64,000 nt of DNA, taken from the NCBI GenBank assembly GCA_017417055.1, contig JAFPZX010000187.1:62001-126000 (forward strand), in the 5' to 3' direction. Source of the stretch: Anaerolineaceae bacterium. GTDB taxonomy: Bacteria; Chloroflexota; Anaerolineae; Anaerolineales; Anaerolineaceae. Shown piece after piece: positions 17,736 to 25,901 of the stretch (the first letter of the stretch is position 1; every line of letters begins with the position of its first letter). The notes beneath the pieces were generated by a model. That model worked only from the letters and a program-made list of their open reading frames with translations. It ran no database searches and had not been told where the DNA came from. The position numbers and the translations under genes are program-made.

Positions 17736-18794
17736 ATGCTCGACAAAATCAATGCAATCGAAAACCGCTATAACGAAATCAATCAGCTGATTGAACAAAA
17801 CGTAGACGACTATTCCAAGACCAACGAACTGCTGAAAGAACGGTCCGATATCGAAGAGGTCGTTGAAAAGGGACGCGAATACAAATCCGCGCTGCAGCAG
17901 CTTGACGATGCCAAAGAACTGGCCGGCGGACCGGACCATGAAATGGCGGAACTGGCTCAAATGGAAATCGATGAACTCAAACCCCGCATTGAAGAGCTTG
18001 AAAAAGAGATCCGCTCGCTGCTGATTCCAAAGGATCCGCGGGATTCCAAAAACGTGATCGTTGAAATTCGCGCCGGTACCGGTGGTGATGAAGCCGCCCT
18101 GTTCGCGGCAGACCTGTTCCGCATGTACACACACTACGCGGAAGCCCGCCGCTGGCATATCGAGATCCTTTCCGAAAATGAAATCGGCGTCGGCGGTTAT
18201 AAGGAAATCTCCTTTATGGTCAAAGGGAAGGGCGCTTACTCCCGTCTGAAGTATGAATCCGGGACACACCGCGTTCAGCGTGTTCCCGTTACCGAGTCTC
18301 AGGGACGCATCCATACATCTGCTGTCACCGTCGCGGTTCTTGCGGAAGTAGAAGACTTCGACATTCAGATTCCGGAAACCGACATTCGCATCGAAGTCTA
18401 TAAATCCGCGGGAGCCGGCGGCCAGAACGTTCAGAAGAACTCCACAGCCGTCCGCCTGATCCACCTGCCCACAGGCATGGTCATCACCTGCCAGGATGAA
18501 CGTTCCCAGCTTCAGAACAAAACCCGCGCCATGTCCATTCTGCGCGCCCGTTTGTACGACATGGAACAGCAAAAACGGCAGGAAGAGCTGGATTCAACCC
18601 GCCGTGCCATGATCGGCTCCGGCGACCGCTCTGAAAAGATCCGCACTTACAACTATCCGCAATCCCGTGTGACAGATCACCGCATCAACGTTTCGTCGTT
18701 CAACCTGGCCGGCGTCATGAACGGCGATCTCGACCTGTTCATTGATGAGCTGATCCTCCGCGATGAAGCTGAACGCCTTTCCGAAGCAGCATAA
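17736..18794 (+). CDS. prfA: Peptide chain release factor 1
   Basis: A 352-residue class I release factor of normal length. The GGQ motif that triggers peptidyl-tRNA hydrolysis is in SAGAGGQNVQK (about residue 229). The stop-codon-reading tripeptide is PVT, in the context RVQRVPVTESQGRIHTSA, which is the RF1 type that reads UAA and UAG. The gene is followed by prmC, which methylates the GGQ glutamine; this is a widespread pairing. An intact RF1 fits with UAG serving as stop in this organism and bears on the two in-frame ambers described at 48777 and 50879. Confidence 0.97.
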   Translation: MLDKINAIENRYNEINQLIEQNVDDYSKTNELLKERSDIEEVVEKGREYKSALQQLDDAKELAGGPDHEMAELAQMEIDELKPRIEELEKEIRSLLIPKDPRDSKNVIVEIRAGTGGDEAALFAADLFRMYTHYAEARRWHIEILSENEIGVGGYKEISFMVKGKGAYSRLKYESGTHRVQRVPVTESQGRIHTSAVTVAVLAEVEDFDIQIPETDIRIEVYKSAGAGGQNVQKNSTAVRLIHLPTGMVITCQDERSQLQNKTRAMSILRARLYDMEQQKRQEELDSTRRAMIGSGDRSEKIRTYNYPQSRVTDHRINVSSFNLAGVMNGDLDLFIDELILRDEAERLSEAA

Positions 18795-18795
18795 C

Positions 18796-18870
18796 TTCAG
18801 GTGTCAGGTATCAGGTGTCAGGTTTTAGGTATCTGGTTTTAGGTTTTAGGGATTAGGTATTAGGAATTTA
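18796..18870. repeat. CAGGTGTCAGGT / TTAGGT tandem-word tract
   Basis: About ten words of 7-8 bases (TCAGGTG, TCAGGTA, TTAGGTA, TTAGGGA) fill the first half of the prfA-prmC gap. On the reverse strand they are the ACCTGACACCTGA words seen elsewhere. Confidence 0.65.
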
Positions 18871-18945
18871 ATGCATACGGGTCTGCCCTGATGCTGCCGT
18901 GAAGCCGGCACAGTAGGACTGCACCTGTACACCGGCAAACTGCTT

Positions 18946-19782
18946 ATGAATTTACAGGACTCGATTCGCCATTTTTCCAGCGCGTTAACCAAAATTTCAG
19001 ATGACGCGTTACTGGAAACAAGACTGATCCTACAAAAAGCGGCAGGCCTTTCAAGGTCTGCTGTTTTATCACATCCGGAACGGGAACTTACCGAAAATGA
19101 ACTGACTGCCATCGCTGACATGGTCCAGAATCGCGCAGCCGGGTTTCCCCTGCCCTATATTCTCGGCGAATGGGAATTTTACGGACACTCATTCACGGTA
19201 AATCCTTCAGTTCTCATTCCCCGTCCGGAAACCGAGCTGCTGGTGGAAGAGGCCTGCGCATGGCTAAAACATCATCCGGATGTGAACTTTGGATATGACA
19301 TCGGCACCGGATCCGGCTGCATTGCCATCTCCCTGCTCCTCGAAAACAAAAACCTGCGCATGGCAGCCGTGGACCTGCATCGTTCCGCCCTGTGTACAGC
19401 CATCAGCAACGCGGAACGCCATCAGGTCGCAGATCGCTTTTTTCCTGTGCAAAGCAGCCTCTTTTCCTCGTTTGCCGAAGGAGCACAGCTGATCTGCGCA
19501 AATCTGCCCTACATTCCATCTGAGACCTGCAAAACAATCGAACCGGCACGCTTTGAACCGCTTTCCGCGCTGGATGGCGGCAATGACGGATTCGACCTTT
19601 ATCGTTTGCTTTTTCAGGAATTATCGAATAAAATAGACTCAAAATACTTGATTTTATGTGAAATCGAGTATCGTCAGCGCGAATTGGCACTGGTAACAGC
19701 CTCAGCCTATTTTCCGGATGCTGCAATCTCAGTCATGGAAGATCTGGCAGGTCAGCCAAGACTGCTGAAAATTGAGAGATAA
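18946..19782 (+). CDS. prmC: Peptide chain release factor N5-glutamine methyltransferase
   Basis: A 278-residue SAM-dependent methyltransferase (PrmC/HemK). The N-terminal helical domain has the usual LILQKAAG..R...L.HPER pattern, the LIPRPETE motif comes before the Rossmann domain, and the SAM loop is GYDIGTGSGCIA. The catalytic NPPY motif reads NLPY (in ICANLPYIPSE), a variant that keeps Asn, second Pro and Tyr. It acts on the GGQ glutamine of the release factor encoded just upstream. No clear Shine-Dalgarno sequence precedes the ATG; an in-frame ATG at 18871 runs into a stop, so 18946 is the first usable one. Confidence 0.93.
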   Translation: MNLQDSIRHFSSALTKISDDALLETRLILQKAAGLSRSAVLSHPERELTENELTAIADMVQNRAAGFPLPYILGEWEFYGHSFTVNPSVLIPRPETELLVEEACAWLKHHPDVNFGYDIGTGSGCIAISLLLENKNLRMAAVDLHRSALCTAISNAERHQVADRFFPVQSSLFSSFAEGAQLICANLPYIPSETCKTIEPARFEPLSALDGGNDGFDLYRLLFQELSNKIDSKYLILCEIEYRQRELALVTASAYFPDAAISVMEDLAGQPRLLKIER

Positions 19783-19785
19783 AAA

Positions 19786-19806
19786 TATCAGGGACTGTCC
19801 CTGATA
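19786..19806 (+). terminator. Short GGGACTGTCCC palindrome followed by A-run
   Basis: TATCAGGGA-CTG-TCCCTGATA is a perfect nine-base-pair hairpin in the 45-base gap between prmC and the next gene. On + it is followed by A, not T, so on that strand it is a palindromic repeat of the family at 17628, 30692 and 48293 and not an obvious terminator. Confidence 0.4.
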
Positions 19807-19827
19807 AAAAAAGTTATTTGAGAAACC

Positions 19828-20448
19828 ATGAGTAAAATTTACACAATCACAACCAATGAAGAAACTCAAACAGCCCTTTCATCCGCTTGCAACGCACTGA
19901 AAAACGGCGGGATCATCGCCATTCCGACAGATACAGTCTATGGTTTTGCCGCACTCGTCCATGACAAAGACGCCATAAACAAACTCTACCAAATCAAAGA
20001 ACGTTCTCAAAATAAATCCATCGCCGTCCTGCTGGGAGACGCGGAGCAAGCCCACCTCGCAGCGCATGAATTTCCCGCCAAAGCACAACGTCTGGCTGCC
20101 AGATACTGGCCCGGCGCACTGACGATCATTATCCGCAAAAAATCTGACCTGCCGGATAATCTTACTTCCAACGATCTTGTCGGTCTGCGCATTCCCGATC
20201 ACGACTTTACCCGAGAACTCATCCGTCTCACCGGTCCATTGGCAGTGACCTCCGCCAACCACTCCGGAGAACCGCCGGCCAAATCAGTCAGTGAGTTTGC
20301 CGATGTACTCGGTTCGCACCTGGATCTGATCATTGACGGCGGTCCGTCAAGAGGCGGAATTCCTTCTTCCGTCATCAACTGCGAAACCGAACCGGCTGTC
20401 GTACTGCGAGAAGGCGCCATTCCGGCTCAGGAGCTCCTGTCATGCTAA
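19828..20448 (+). CDS. tsaC: L-threonylcarbamoyladenylate synthase (Sua5/YciO/YrdC family)
   Basis: A 206-residue single-domain YrdC-fold enzyme that makes threonylcarbamoyl-AMP for the t6A37 tRNA modification. The motifs are GGIIAIPTDTVYGFAA near the N-terminus, the basic KxR...KS block in YQIKERSQNKSIAVLL, RYWPGALTII and the closing PLAVTSANHSGEP. There is no C-terminal Sua5 domain, so it is the short TsaC-like type. The last codons overlap the start of the lipoprotein gene by seven bases. Confidence 0.92.
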   Translation: MSKIYTITTNEETQTALSSACNALKNGGIIAIPTDTVYGFAALVHDKDAINKLYQIKERSQNKSIAVLLGDAEQAHLAAHEFPAKAQRLAARYWPGALTIIIRKKSDLPDNLTSNDLVGLRIPDHDFTRELIRLTGPLAVTSANHSGEPPAKSVSEFADVLGSHLDLIIDGGPSRGGIPSSVINCETEPAVVLREGAIPAQELLSC

Positions 20449-21626
20449 AGAATTCTATGCGCACAGCGGCGCTTCTCCTCATCATTCTGCTCCTGTCGGG
20501 CTGCTCGGTTCTGAACCCGACACGCATCCGCTATTTTATCCTTCACATTGAGGATGAACTCTTTTCCCAGGCAACCATCACCATGCCGGTAAGAGTAACA
20601 TCTACTTTCACTTCTACCCCCACACTGGTTCCGACCGCCACCATCAAACCTACAGAAACCATGACGCCAACACTGACCCCGCGTCCGCTGATCAATTACA
20701 GTTCACCCACCTTTGAAGTGCTTGAGACACAGTCTCTTCCGATTTCCGCCGGGGACAGCATCAATCAGGTTTCGGATGTCACGATTCCGGATGATACCGT
20801 CCTGCAGCCCGGGCAGCTTTTCATCAAGTCCTGGCGCATGACCAACAGCGGTGACAGCACCTGGGAAGATGGAACAAAGCTGATGATGGATACAACATTT
20901 GACACAGAAATGCCCACCGTCGTGAAAGCGATATTTGTCAAAGAAAATGACTGGATCGATTTCACTCCCGGCGGCTGGGGGACCCGCGTCTACAACGTAG
21001 GTCCCGGAACAAAGGTCGATCTTGCCGTCATCCTTCGAGCGCCGCTGCAAGCGGGCTCTTATCAGATCCAGTTCCGGTTGGTTAACACCAGGGGCGAAAT
21101 CATAAACACGCCGTTTTGGATGCGTTTTTACGTTGTTGCCCCCACGGCAACGCTCACCCCTGAACCGCCGACCGCCACCCCGGTTCTCCCATCCAACACA
21201 CCGGAACCCGGACAGGAAATACAGATCGCTGCCGACACTGCTATCACGCTCAATCAAGAAAACTATGAGCCGCCTCGATACGATTGGAGCGGGCACTGGA
21301 TGGTTCGTGAACCGTTTATAGACGATATCCAGCCTGCCAATGCCTGGTTCTACCAATCGGGAGAGGAATTGACCGGCTTTATATACGATTCAAAAGGTGA
21401 ACCGATCATTGTCAAAGGAGCGGTATTTGACAACGGCAGAACATTCAACGGAGAACTTTTCTACCCCTGGCAAAAACAGACGTCAGCCGTTATCTGGAAA
21501 ATGCAGTTTAACGGGGATCAGTTCTATGCCGTTTCGCCGCTTGGCGTTATTGAAAACACTTCCGTGTGCGGTGGACGGGACGGCGTTAACCTCCCCGATG
21601 ACTGTGCACTTCCCGCAGGAGCCTGA
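20442..21626 (+). CDS. Lipoprotein with NBR1/FW-type Ig-like domain
   Basis: 394 residues. A signal peptide ends in a lipobox LLSGC (Cys about 21). Then comes a Thr/Pro-rich linker (about 45-85). Next is an Ig-like domain at roughly 90-230 with the marks of the NBR1 central (FW) domain: DVTIPDDTVLQPGQLFIKSWRM, then Trp after G-D-S-T, and a closing FWMRFYVV strand. A second short T/P-rich linker precedes a C-terminal beta domain of about 130 residues that I do not recognise. It should be anchored outside the membrane. Such multi-linker lipoproteins are common in Anaerolineae as far as I know. The start overlaps tsaC; an alternative ATG is five codons in. Confidence 0.82.
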   Translation: MLKNSMRTAALLLIILLLSGCSVLNPTRIRYFILHIEDELFSQATITMPVRVTSTFTSTPTLVPTATIKPTETMTPTLTPRPLINYSSPTFEVLETQSLPISAGDSINQVSDVTIPDDTVLQPGQLFIKSWRMTNSGDSTWEDGTKLMMDTTFDTEMPTVVKAIFVKENDWIDFTPGGWGTRVYNVGPGTKVDLAVILRAPLQAGSYQIQFRLVNTRGEIINTPFWMRFYVVAPTATLTPEPPTATPVLPSNTPEPGQEIQIAADTAITLNQENYEPPRYDWSGHWMVREPFIDDIQPANAWFYQSGEELTGFIYDSKGEPIIVKGAVFDNGRTFNGELFYPWQKQTSAVIWKMQFNGDQFYAVSPLGVIENTSVCGGRDGVNLPDDCALPAGA

Positions 21627-21628
21627 AC

Positions 21629-22594
21629 ATGCTGCGTATTCCCGGATTGATTGATATTGGAACAGAAATTACCAGTGGAAACTGGTACGCCGTTTCCCGC
21701 AAGGCAGTGAAAAGCGCATATACAACGCTCATCGCTGCTCCATCGGATGAAGAAGTATATTCCGAAAAAAGCCAATTTAACGATTCTCTGGAGGATGTCT
21801 CGAGGAAATCTTTATGCGACTACGCGAAAATGGGGCTCATCACACCGGAAAACATCCGCTCCATTACAGATTGGGCCGAAGAAGTCCCTGCAGCATTTGT
21901 AAATTTCGCCGCCTTTCGGGAAGCAGGCTCTTTTGCGCAAATGAACCTGCTGACCCGCCTTTTCAGCCGCTGGCCGGAAAAGAAACCAATTTGCGTACTC
22001 GGTGGTGAAAGCCAGATCGGCTCGGCAATTTTCATGGCACAGGTACATCATCGGCGGATTCATGTCTGTTCCGTAACCACCCGTGCGGAGCTTGAACTGA
22101 TTGATGAAGCCCGTCAATCCGGAATCGCCGTCACCTGTGATATCCATCCGCTTTCCCTCCTGCTGAGCGCGGAGGATCCGTCAAAAACCCAAAGCCCGCT
22201 GAAGCGAATGGGAACGGAAGATGACCGTCAGGCACTCTGGCAGCATTTCAAGAATATCGACTGTTTCAGCAGCTCCGGATATTCTCCGCAAACCCCGGAA
22301 TATGGGGCAGGACTGAGTATGATGCTGCCGCTGCTGCTTTCCATGCGGAACAGCGAAATGCTGACCACCGAAGATATCCTGCTGCGCTGCTGCGTGAACC
22401 CCGCACGCCTGTTCGGCATCAGGTTTGACCCGCAGACAGTGGTTGAAATTGACGACACCCTTCCCACAGACGATCCCGATGAAAAGAATTTCGTGCGCAG
22501 TGTCCGGCTGCACGGGCAATTGGTATACACTGCTGAGGGATTCGTACCTGAGAACCCATTCATCCCGTTCAGCTCTTTCCGCATCCGCGGCTGA
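21629..22594 (+). CDS. Dihydroorotase-like protein lacking the metal-binding residues
   Basis: 321 residues that align by pattern with dihydroorotase but shortened. The N-terminal GLIDIHVHLR motif reads GLIDIGTEIT, so both zinc histidines are gone. The HVCHVST region reads HVCSVTTRAELE, losing another His. VTCEVTPHHL reads VTCDIHPLSL. The ATDHAPH aspartate region reads SSSGYSPQTPEYG. The scaffold after it (GLSMMLPLLL, NPARLFGI) is well kept. It is therefore very probably not a hydrolase. It may be a structural partner or have acquired another role, like the inactive dihydroorotase chains that assemble with aspartate transcarbamoylase. The reading frame is intact and tightly packed between its neighbours. 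Confidence 0.72.
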   Translation: MLRIPGLIDIGTEITSGNWYAVSRKAVKSAYTTLIAAPSDEEVYSEKSQFNDSLEDVSRKSLCDYAKMGLITPENIRSITDWAEEVPAAFVNFAAFREAGSFAQMNLLTRLFSRWPEKKPICVLGGESQIGSAIFMAQVHHRRIHVCSVTTRAELELIDEARQSGIAVTCDIHPLSLLLSAEDPSKTQSPLKRMGTEDDRQALWQHFKNIDCFSSSGYSPQTPEYGAGLSMMLPLLLSMRNSEMLTTEDILLRCCVNPARLFGIRFDPQTVVEIDDTLPTDDPDEKNFVRSVRLHGQLVYTAEGFVPENPFIPFSSFRIRG

Positions 22595-22599
22595 TCCGC

Positions 22600-23583
22600 A
22601 TGATTACCATTCCCAATACCAACCATGATCCGGCCCGAAACCTGGCGATGGAGGAATTTATTCTCACTTCGTCAGGGATTCCAGAGCCGGTTCTTTTTTT
22701 CTATGTCAACGCGCCATCCATCATCATCGGACGGCATCAAAACACCATTGACGAAATTAATACGGAATATGTCCGGGAACATCAGATCCAAATCGTCCGC
22801 CGCTGTTCGGGAGGAGGGGCCGTTTATCATGATCTCGGGAACCTGAATTACAGCCTGATCCAACCTGGAGATTCAAAAGCGATTGGGGATTTTTCCGTTT
22901 TGCTGACGCCCATTCTCGACGCGCTGCATCATCTGGGACTGCCCGCGGAATTGAGCGGACGGAACGATTTGCTGATCAATTGGGCAAAGTTTTCCGGAAA
23001 TGCTTATTATCACAATCGCTTTGGCTCCGTGACTCACGGGACGCTTTTATTTGATTCCGATCTCAGCATCCTGTCGCAGGCACTGCGGCCTGATCCGGAG
23101 AAGCTCAAATCCAAAGGCGTCCAATCCATCCGCAGCCGGGTCTGCTGTATCAAACCATACCTGCCGCAAATCCATAACACAGAGGAATTGAAACAGGCTA
23201 TCCTTGCTGATTTTTCCGCCCGTACTCCTGTCACTACACGAATTTTCAATGAGAATGAATTATATAAAATAGAAGAAATTGCTGACAACCGTTATCGGAA
23301 TGACAGTTGGACCTTCGGGGAATCACCGGCTTTCAATGTCCGCTGCCGGCTATATCATCCCGGCGGCATGATCGATTTTCGTGCTGACACGCGGGAAGGA
23401 ATCATCCATGCGGCACGCTTTTTTGGAGATTTTTTCAGCATTGGAGAAATCAGCGATTTGGAAAAGGCGCTCGTCAGCCTGCCATGGAACAGGGAACAGC
23501 TGTCAAACGCTCTTTCTGCCGCCGGCTGGGACAGTTTCTTTCCCCTGCTTCCGCTTACCGAATTCCTTGACAAATTATTTTAG
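22600..23583 (+). CDS. lplA: Lipoate-protein ligase A family protein
   Basis: A 327-residue biotin/lipoate ligase-fold protein. It shows N-L-A-M-E-E in the first helix, the IIIGRHQNT strand, the RRCSGGGAVYHDLGNLNYS motif that binds lipoyl-AMP, and the lysine motif WAKFSGNAYY (about residue 130). The C-terminal half is the accessory domain (about 240-327) of full-length LplA, so a separate LplB is not required. It attaches scavenged lipoate to 2-oxoacid dehydrogenase or GcvH proteins. It starts five bases after the dihydroorotase-like gene. Confidence 0.9.
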   Translation: MITIPNTNHDPARNLAMEEFILTSSGIPEPVLFFYVNAPSIIIGRHQNTIDEINTEYVREHQIQIVRRCSGGGAVYHDLGNLNYSLIQPGDSKAIGDFSVLLTPILDALHHLGLPAELSGRNDLLINWAKFSGNAYYHNRFGSVTHGTLLFDSDLSILSQALRPDPEKLKSKGVQSIRSRVCCIKPYLPQIHNTEELKQAILADFSARTPVTTRIFNENELYKIEEIADNRYRNDSWTFGESPAFNVRCRLYHPGGMIDFRADTREGIIHAARFFGDFFSIGEISDLEKALVSLPWNREQLSNALSAAGWDSFFPLLPLTEFLDKLF

Positions 23584-23599
23584 GGAAGAACTGATTATT

Positions 23600-23650
23600 T
23601 TGGGCTCGGCTTCTTACTCCTTACTTCACACTACTTACTACTTACTAATT
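23600..23650. repeat. CTTACTACTTACT tandem-word tract
   Basis: Words TTACTCC, TTACTTC, ACACTAC, TTACTAC and TTACTAA fill the gap between convergent lplA and the thiolase-like gene. A truncated start of the palindromic element (GGAAGAACTGATTA, 23583-23597) precedes it. Confidence 0.6.
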
Positions 23651-24789
23651 TATTCCCTCTGAAGGATATGCGTTACAGCTGTTCCACCGAGCCCTCCAAC
23701 GCATTGAACAAAAGCGGTTTGAACATTTTCAACCTGACAAGCCCTCGCTTCTCCGCGAATCTGTAATGCCGCCTCAGCAACCTGATAAGCCCCGGAGGCC
23801 CCCAACGGATTGCCGCGTCCCAAACAGCCGCCCATTGAAGAATAATAACGGCCATCCGGCTTCCATCCTTCCCCGGAAGGAGCTAACCCGATCGCTTCCC
23901 TGGTCAAAATCGCATCGATTGAAAACGCGTCCCAGACTTCCCAGATATCCACATCGCTTTGCGGAATATCGGCATGTTTGAACGCTTTTTCGGCAGATGC
24001 CGCGCAGGCGCCATAATGCAGCAGATTGCGCCGGTCATGCAGGGAAAGCGGCGCAATTGCATTGGCGCTGCCGATGATCCGTACCGGTAAATGGCTGAAA
24101 TTTTCGGGTAGTTTATCCCTTCGCGTGATCACCAATGCTGCCGCGCCATCCGCCATTGCCGCACAATCAAACATTCCCAGCGGGGCATTGGCAAGCGGCT
24201 GCTTTTGCAGTTTTTCTTCGTTCAGACGCAGATGATAAAAAGCATTCGGATTCCCGCAAGCTTGGCTATACGAATTTATCGACATACAATCCAGAACGTC
24301 ACGATCCAGTCCGTGTTCTACCAGATAACGCCGGGCAAGCAAAGCCGCACCGGAAGGAATGGACATGCCAGCCATCGTTTCATATTCATAATTGAGCGTG
24401 AGGTCCTGCGTCTGAGCCGCTTTTTTCCCGGTATTTTCCGTAATTTTTTCAATTCCCAAAGCAATGGCACAATCCACAAACCCGGACTTCACCGCCAGAT
24501 AAGCCGCACGAACCGCAGCTCCCCCGGAAGCACCGGCAGCCTCAAAAGAACAGGCTTCCACACCGGACAATCCGCACTCATCCGCAATCAATGCAGCCAG
24601 ATTTGTTTGATGTGTCAGGATGGACGCAAAAGCATTCCCAACAAAAAGCCCCTGCGGGACCAGTCCGCCGCAATCAGCCAACGCATCACGGACGGCGCGT
24701 GCTCCCATCGTCCGCAGGCTGATATCCCAGTGTTCCCCCACCGGATAAAGCCCAATCCCCGCAATAATTACATCATCCGAATTCTTCAT
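23650..24789 (-). CDS. Thiolase-like protein of the archaeal mevalonate cluster, catalytic residues replaced
   Basis: A 379-residue thiolase-fold protein of the archaeal acetoacetyl-CoA thiolase/SCP2 type and normal length. The nucleophile loop, normally E-A-A-C-A-S-G-G, reads EAAGASGG with Gly86 in place of Cys. The H-D-[AC]-F motif reads WDAF (Trp286). The G-H-P-x-G-A-T-G motif reads GNPLGASG (Asn327). The fold landmarks around them are kept, and the C-terminal CVGGLGG cysteine remains. In archaea this protein forms a complex with HMG-CoA synthase that channels acetoacetyl-CoA. Here the chain probably keeps the scaffold role but not Claisen chemistry. The gene lies 44 bases after the synthase gene with a repeat tract between. 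Confidence 0.88.
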   Translation of the reverse strand: MKNSDDVIIAGIGLYPVGEHWDISLRTMGARAVRDALADCGGLVPQGLFVGNAFASILTHQTNLAALIADECGLSGVEACSFEAAGASGGAAVRAAYLAVKSGFVDCAIALGIEKITENTGKKAAQTQDLTLNYEYETMAGMSIPSGAALLARRYLVEHGLDRDVLDCMSINSYSQACGNPNAFYHLRLNEEKLQKQPLANAPLGMFDCAAMADGAAALVITRRDKLPENFSHLPVRIIGSANAIAPLSLHDRRNLLHYGACAASAEKAFKHADIPQSDVDIWEVWDAFSIDAILTREAIGLAPSGEGWKPDGRYYSSMGGCLGRGNPLGASGAYQVAEAALQIRGEARACQVENVQTAFVQCVGGLGGTAVTHILQRE

Positions 24790-24795
24790 AAATAA

Positions 24796-24839
24796 TCTTT
24801 TTTTCTGATTTCTGATTTCTTATTTCTTATTTCTTATTT
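24796..24839. repeat. TTTCTTATTTCTTATTTC tandem tract
   Basis: Five or six 7-8-base words (TTTCTGA, then TTTCTTA) lie between the HMG-CoA synthase stop and the thiolase-like start. The tract runs into the last codon of the synthase gene. Confidence 0.6.
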
Positions 24840-25901
24840 CATCACGTATTCCCCGCGGAAACGAGCATAAGTCGCATAGTCAATTTCCGTGCGTCGGTTG
24901 ATATAAGTCCGGGTAAACGGAGCCAGCCCGCGTATCTCTTTCACCCGTTCTGTAACGGTCAGGGAAAACGCATCGGACCCCGCGCCGGAACCGAAACTGG
25001 TCGCAAAAATCTTATCTCCGGGCTCCGCGATATCCAAAACAGCTGAAATCCCCAACAAAACCGCACCGGAATACGTATTCCCAATCATCGGAGAAAGCAG
25101 CCCTGTTTCGATTTGTTCCTGCGTAAAACCCAAATCCCTGGCGACCTTCATTGGAAATTTCTGATTCGGCTGATGAAAAACTGCGAAACGGTAGTCCGAA
25201 GGTTTGGTACCGCTTTCGTCCAGATAGATGGAAGCGGCGCTTTCCGCGTGATGGAAATAAGCCGGTTCCCCGGTAAAACGCTGTCCATGTTCGGGATATT
25301 TTTCATGCTGCCGGCGCCAGAAATCAGGCGTATCCGTCACAAAGGAAAATAACCCGTCGATCACCGCAGCAGACTCCTCCGCCGGTCCGATAATCACCGC
25401 GGCGCCTCCGGCTCCGGCAGTGTATTCCAACACATCGCCGGGACGTCCCTGTGCCGTATCCATCCCGCAAGCCAGAGCGTATTTTCCCATGCCGGAACTG
25501 ACCAGCCCCATTGCCATGGTCATCGCCTCCGTCCCCGCTTTACAGGCAAATTCTGTATCCGCGGCAGAAAGCGCCGGTCCGGCGCCGATCGCTTCAGAAA
25601 CAATTGTGCCGCTGGGTTTGACCGCGTACGGATGAGATTCCGAACCAATCCAGACAGCACGAATCTCCTGAGGATCGATCCGTGCCCGCTTGATCGCATT
25701 GCGGCAGGCTTCGATAGACATGGTGATCGTATCTTCATCCAAACCGGGAACAGATTTTTCTTTGATCAGTCCCTTCGCTCCATCATGCCATACCCGTCCG
25801 ATTTCCGCGTCGCGAATGCGGTAACGGGGAATATAAGCCCCGTACCCTACGATTCCAACCGGGATTTGTGGTTTCATGATATGTGTCATGTTATGCATCA
25901 T
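24834..25901 (-). CDS. Hydroxymethylglutaryl-CoA synthase, archaeal type
   Basis: 355 residues, the shorter archaeal/bacterial HMG-CoA synthase form. The catalytic Cys is in [11 protein letters not shown] (about 123), the His in [10 protein letters not shown], and the [11 protein letters not shown] glycine loop is near the C-terminus. It condenses acetyl-CoA with acetoacetyl-CoA in the upper mevalonate pathway. AAGGA lies eight bases before ATG-ATG at 25901, supporting this start, which overlaps the reductase stop by 11 bases. The neighbours on either side encode the pathway enzymes before and after it. Confidence 0.94.
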   Translation of the reverse strand: MMHNMTHIMKPQIPVGIVGYGAYIPRYRIRDAEIGRVWHDGAKGLIKEKSVPGLDEDTITMSIEACRNAIKRARIDPQEIRAVWIGSESHPYAVKPSGTIVSEAIGAGPALSAADTEFACKAGTEAMTMAMGLVSSGMGKYALACGMDTAQGRPGDVLEYTAGAGGAAVIIGPAEESAAVIDGLFSFVTDTPDFWRRQHEKYPEHGQRFTGEPAYFHHAESAASIYLDESGTKPSDYRFAVFHQPNQKFPMKVARDLGFTQEQIETGLLSPMIGNTYSGAVLLGISAVLDIAEPGDKIFATSFGSGAGSDAFSLTVTERVKEIRGLAPFTRTYINRRTEIDYATYARFRGEYVMK

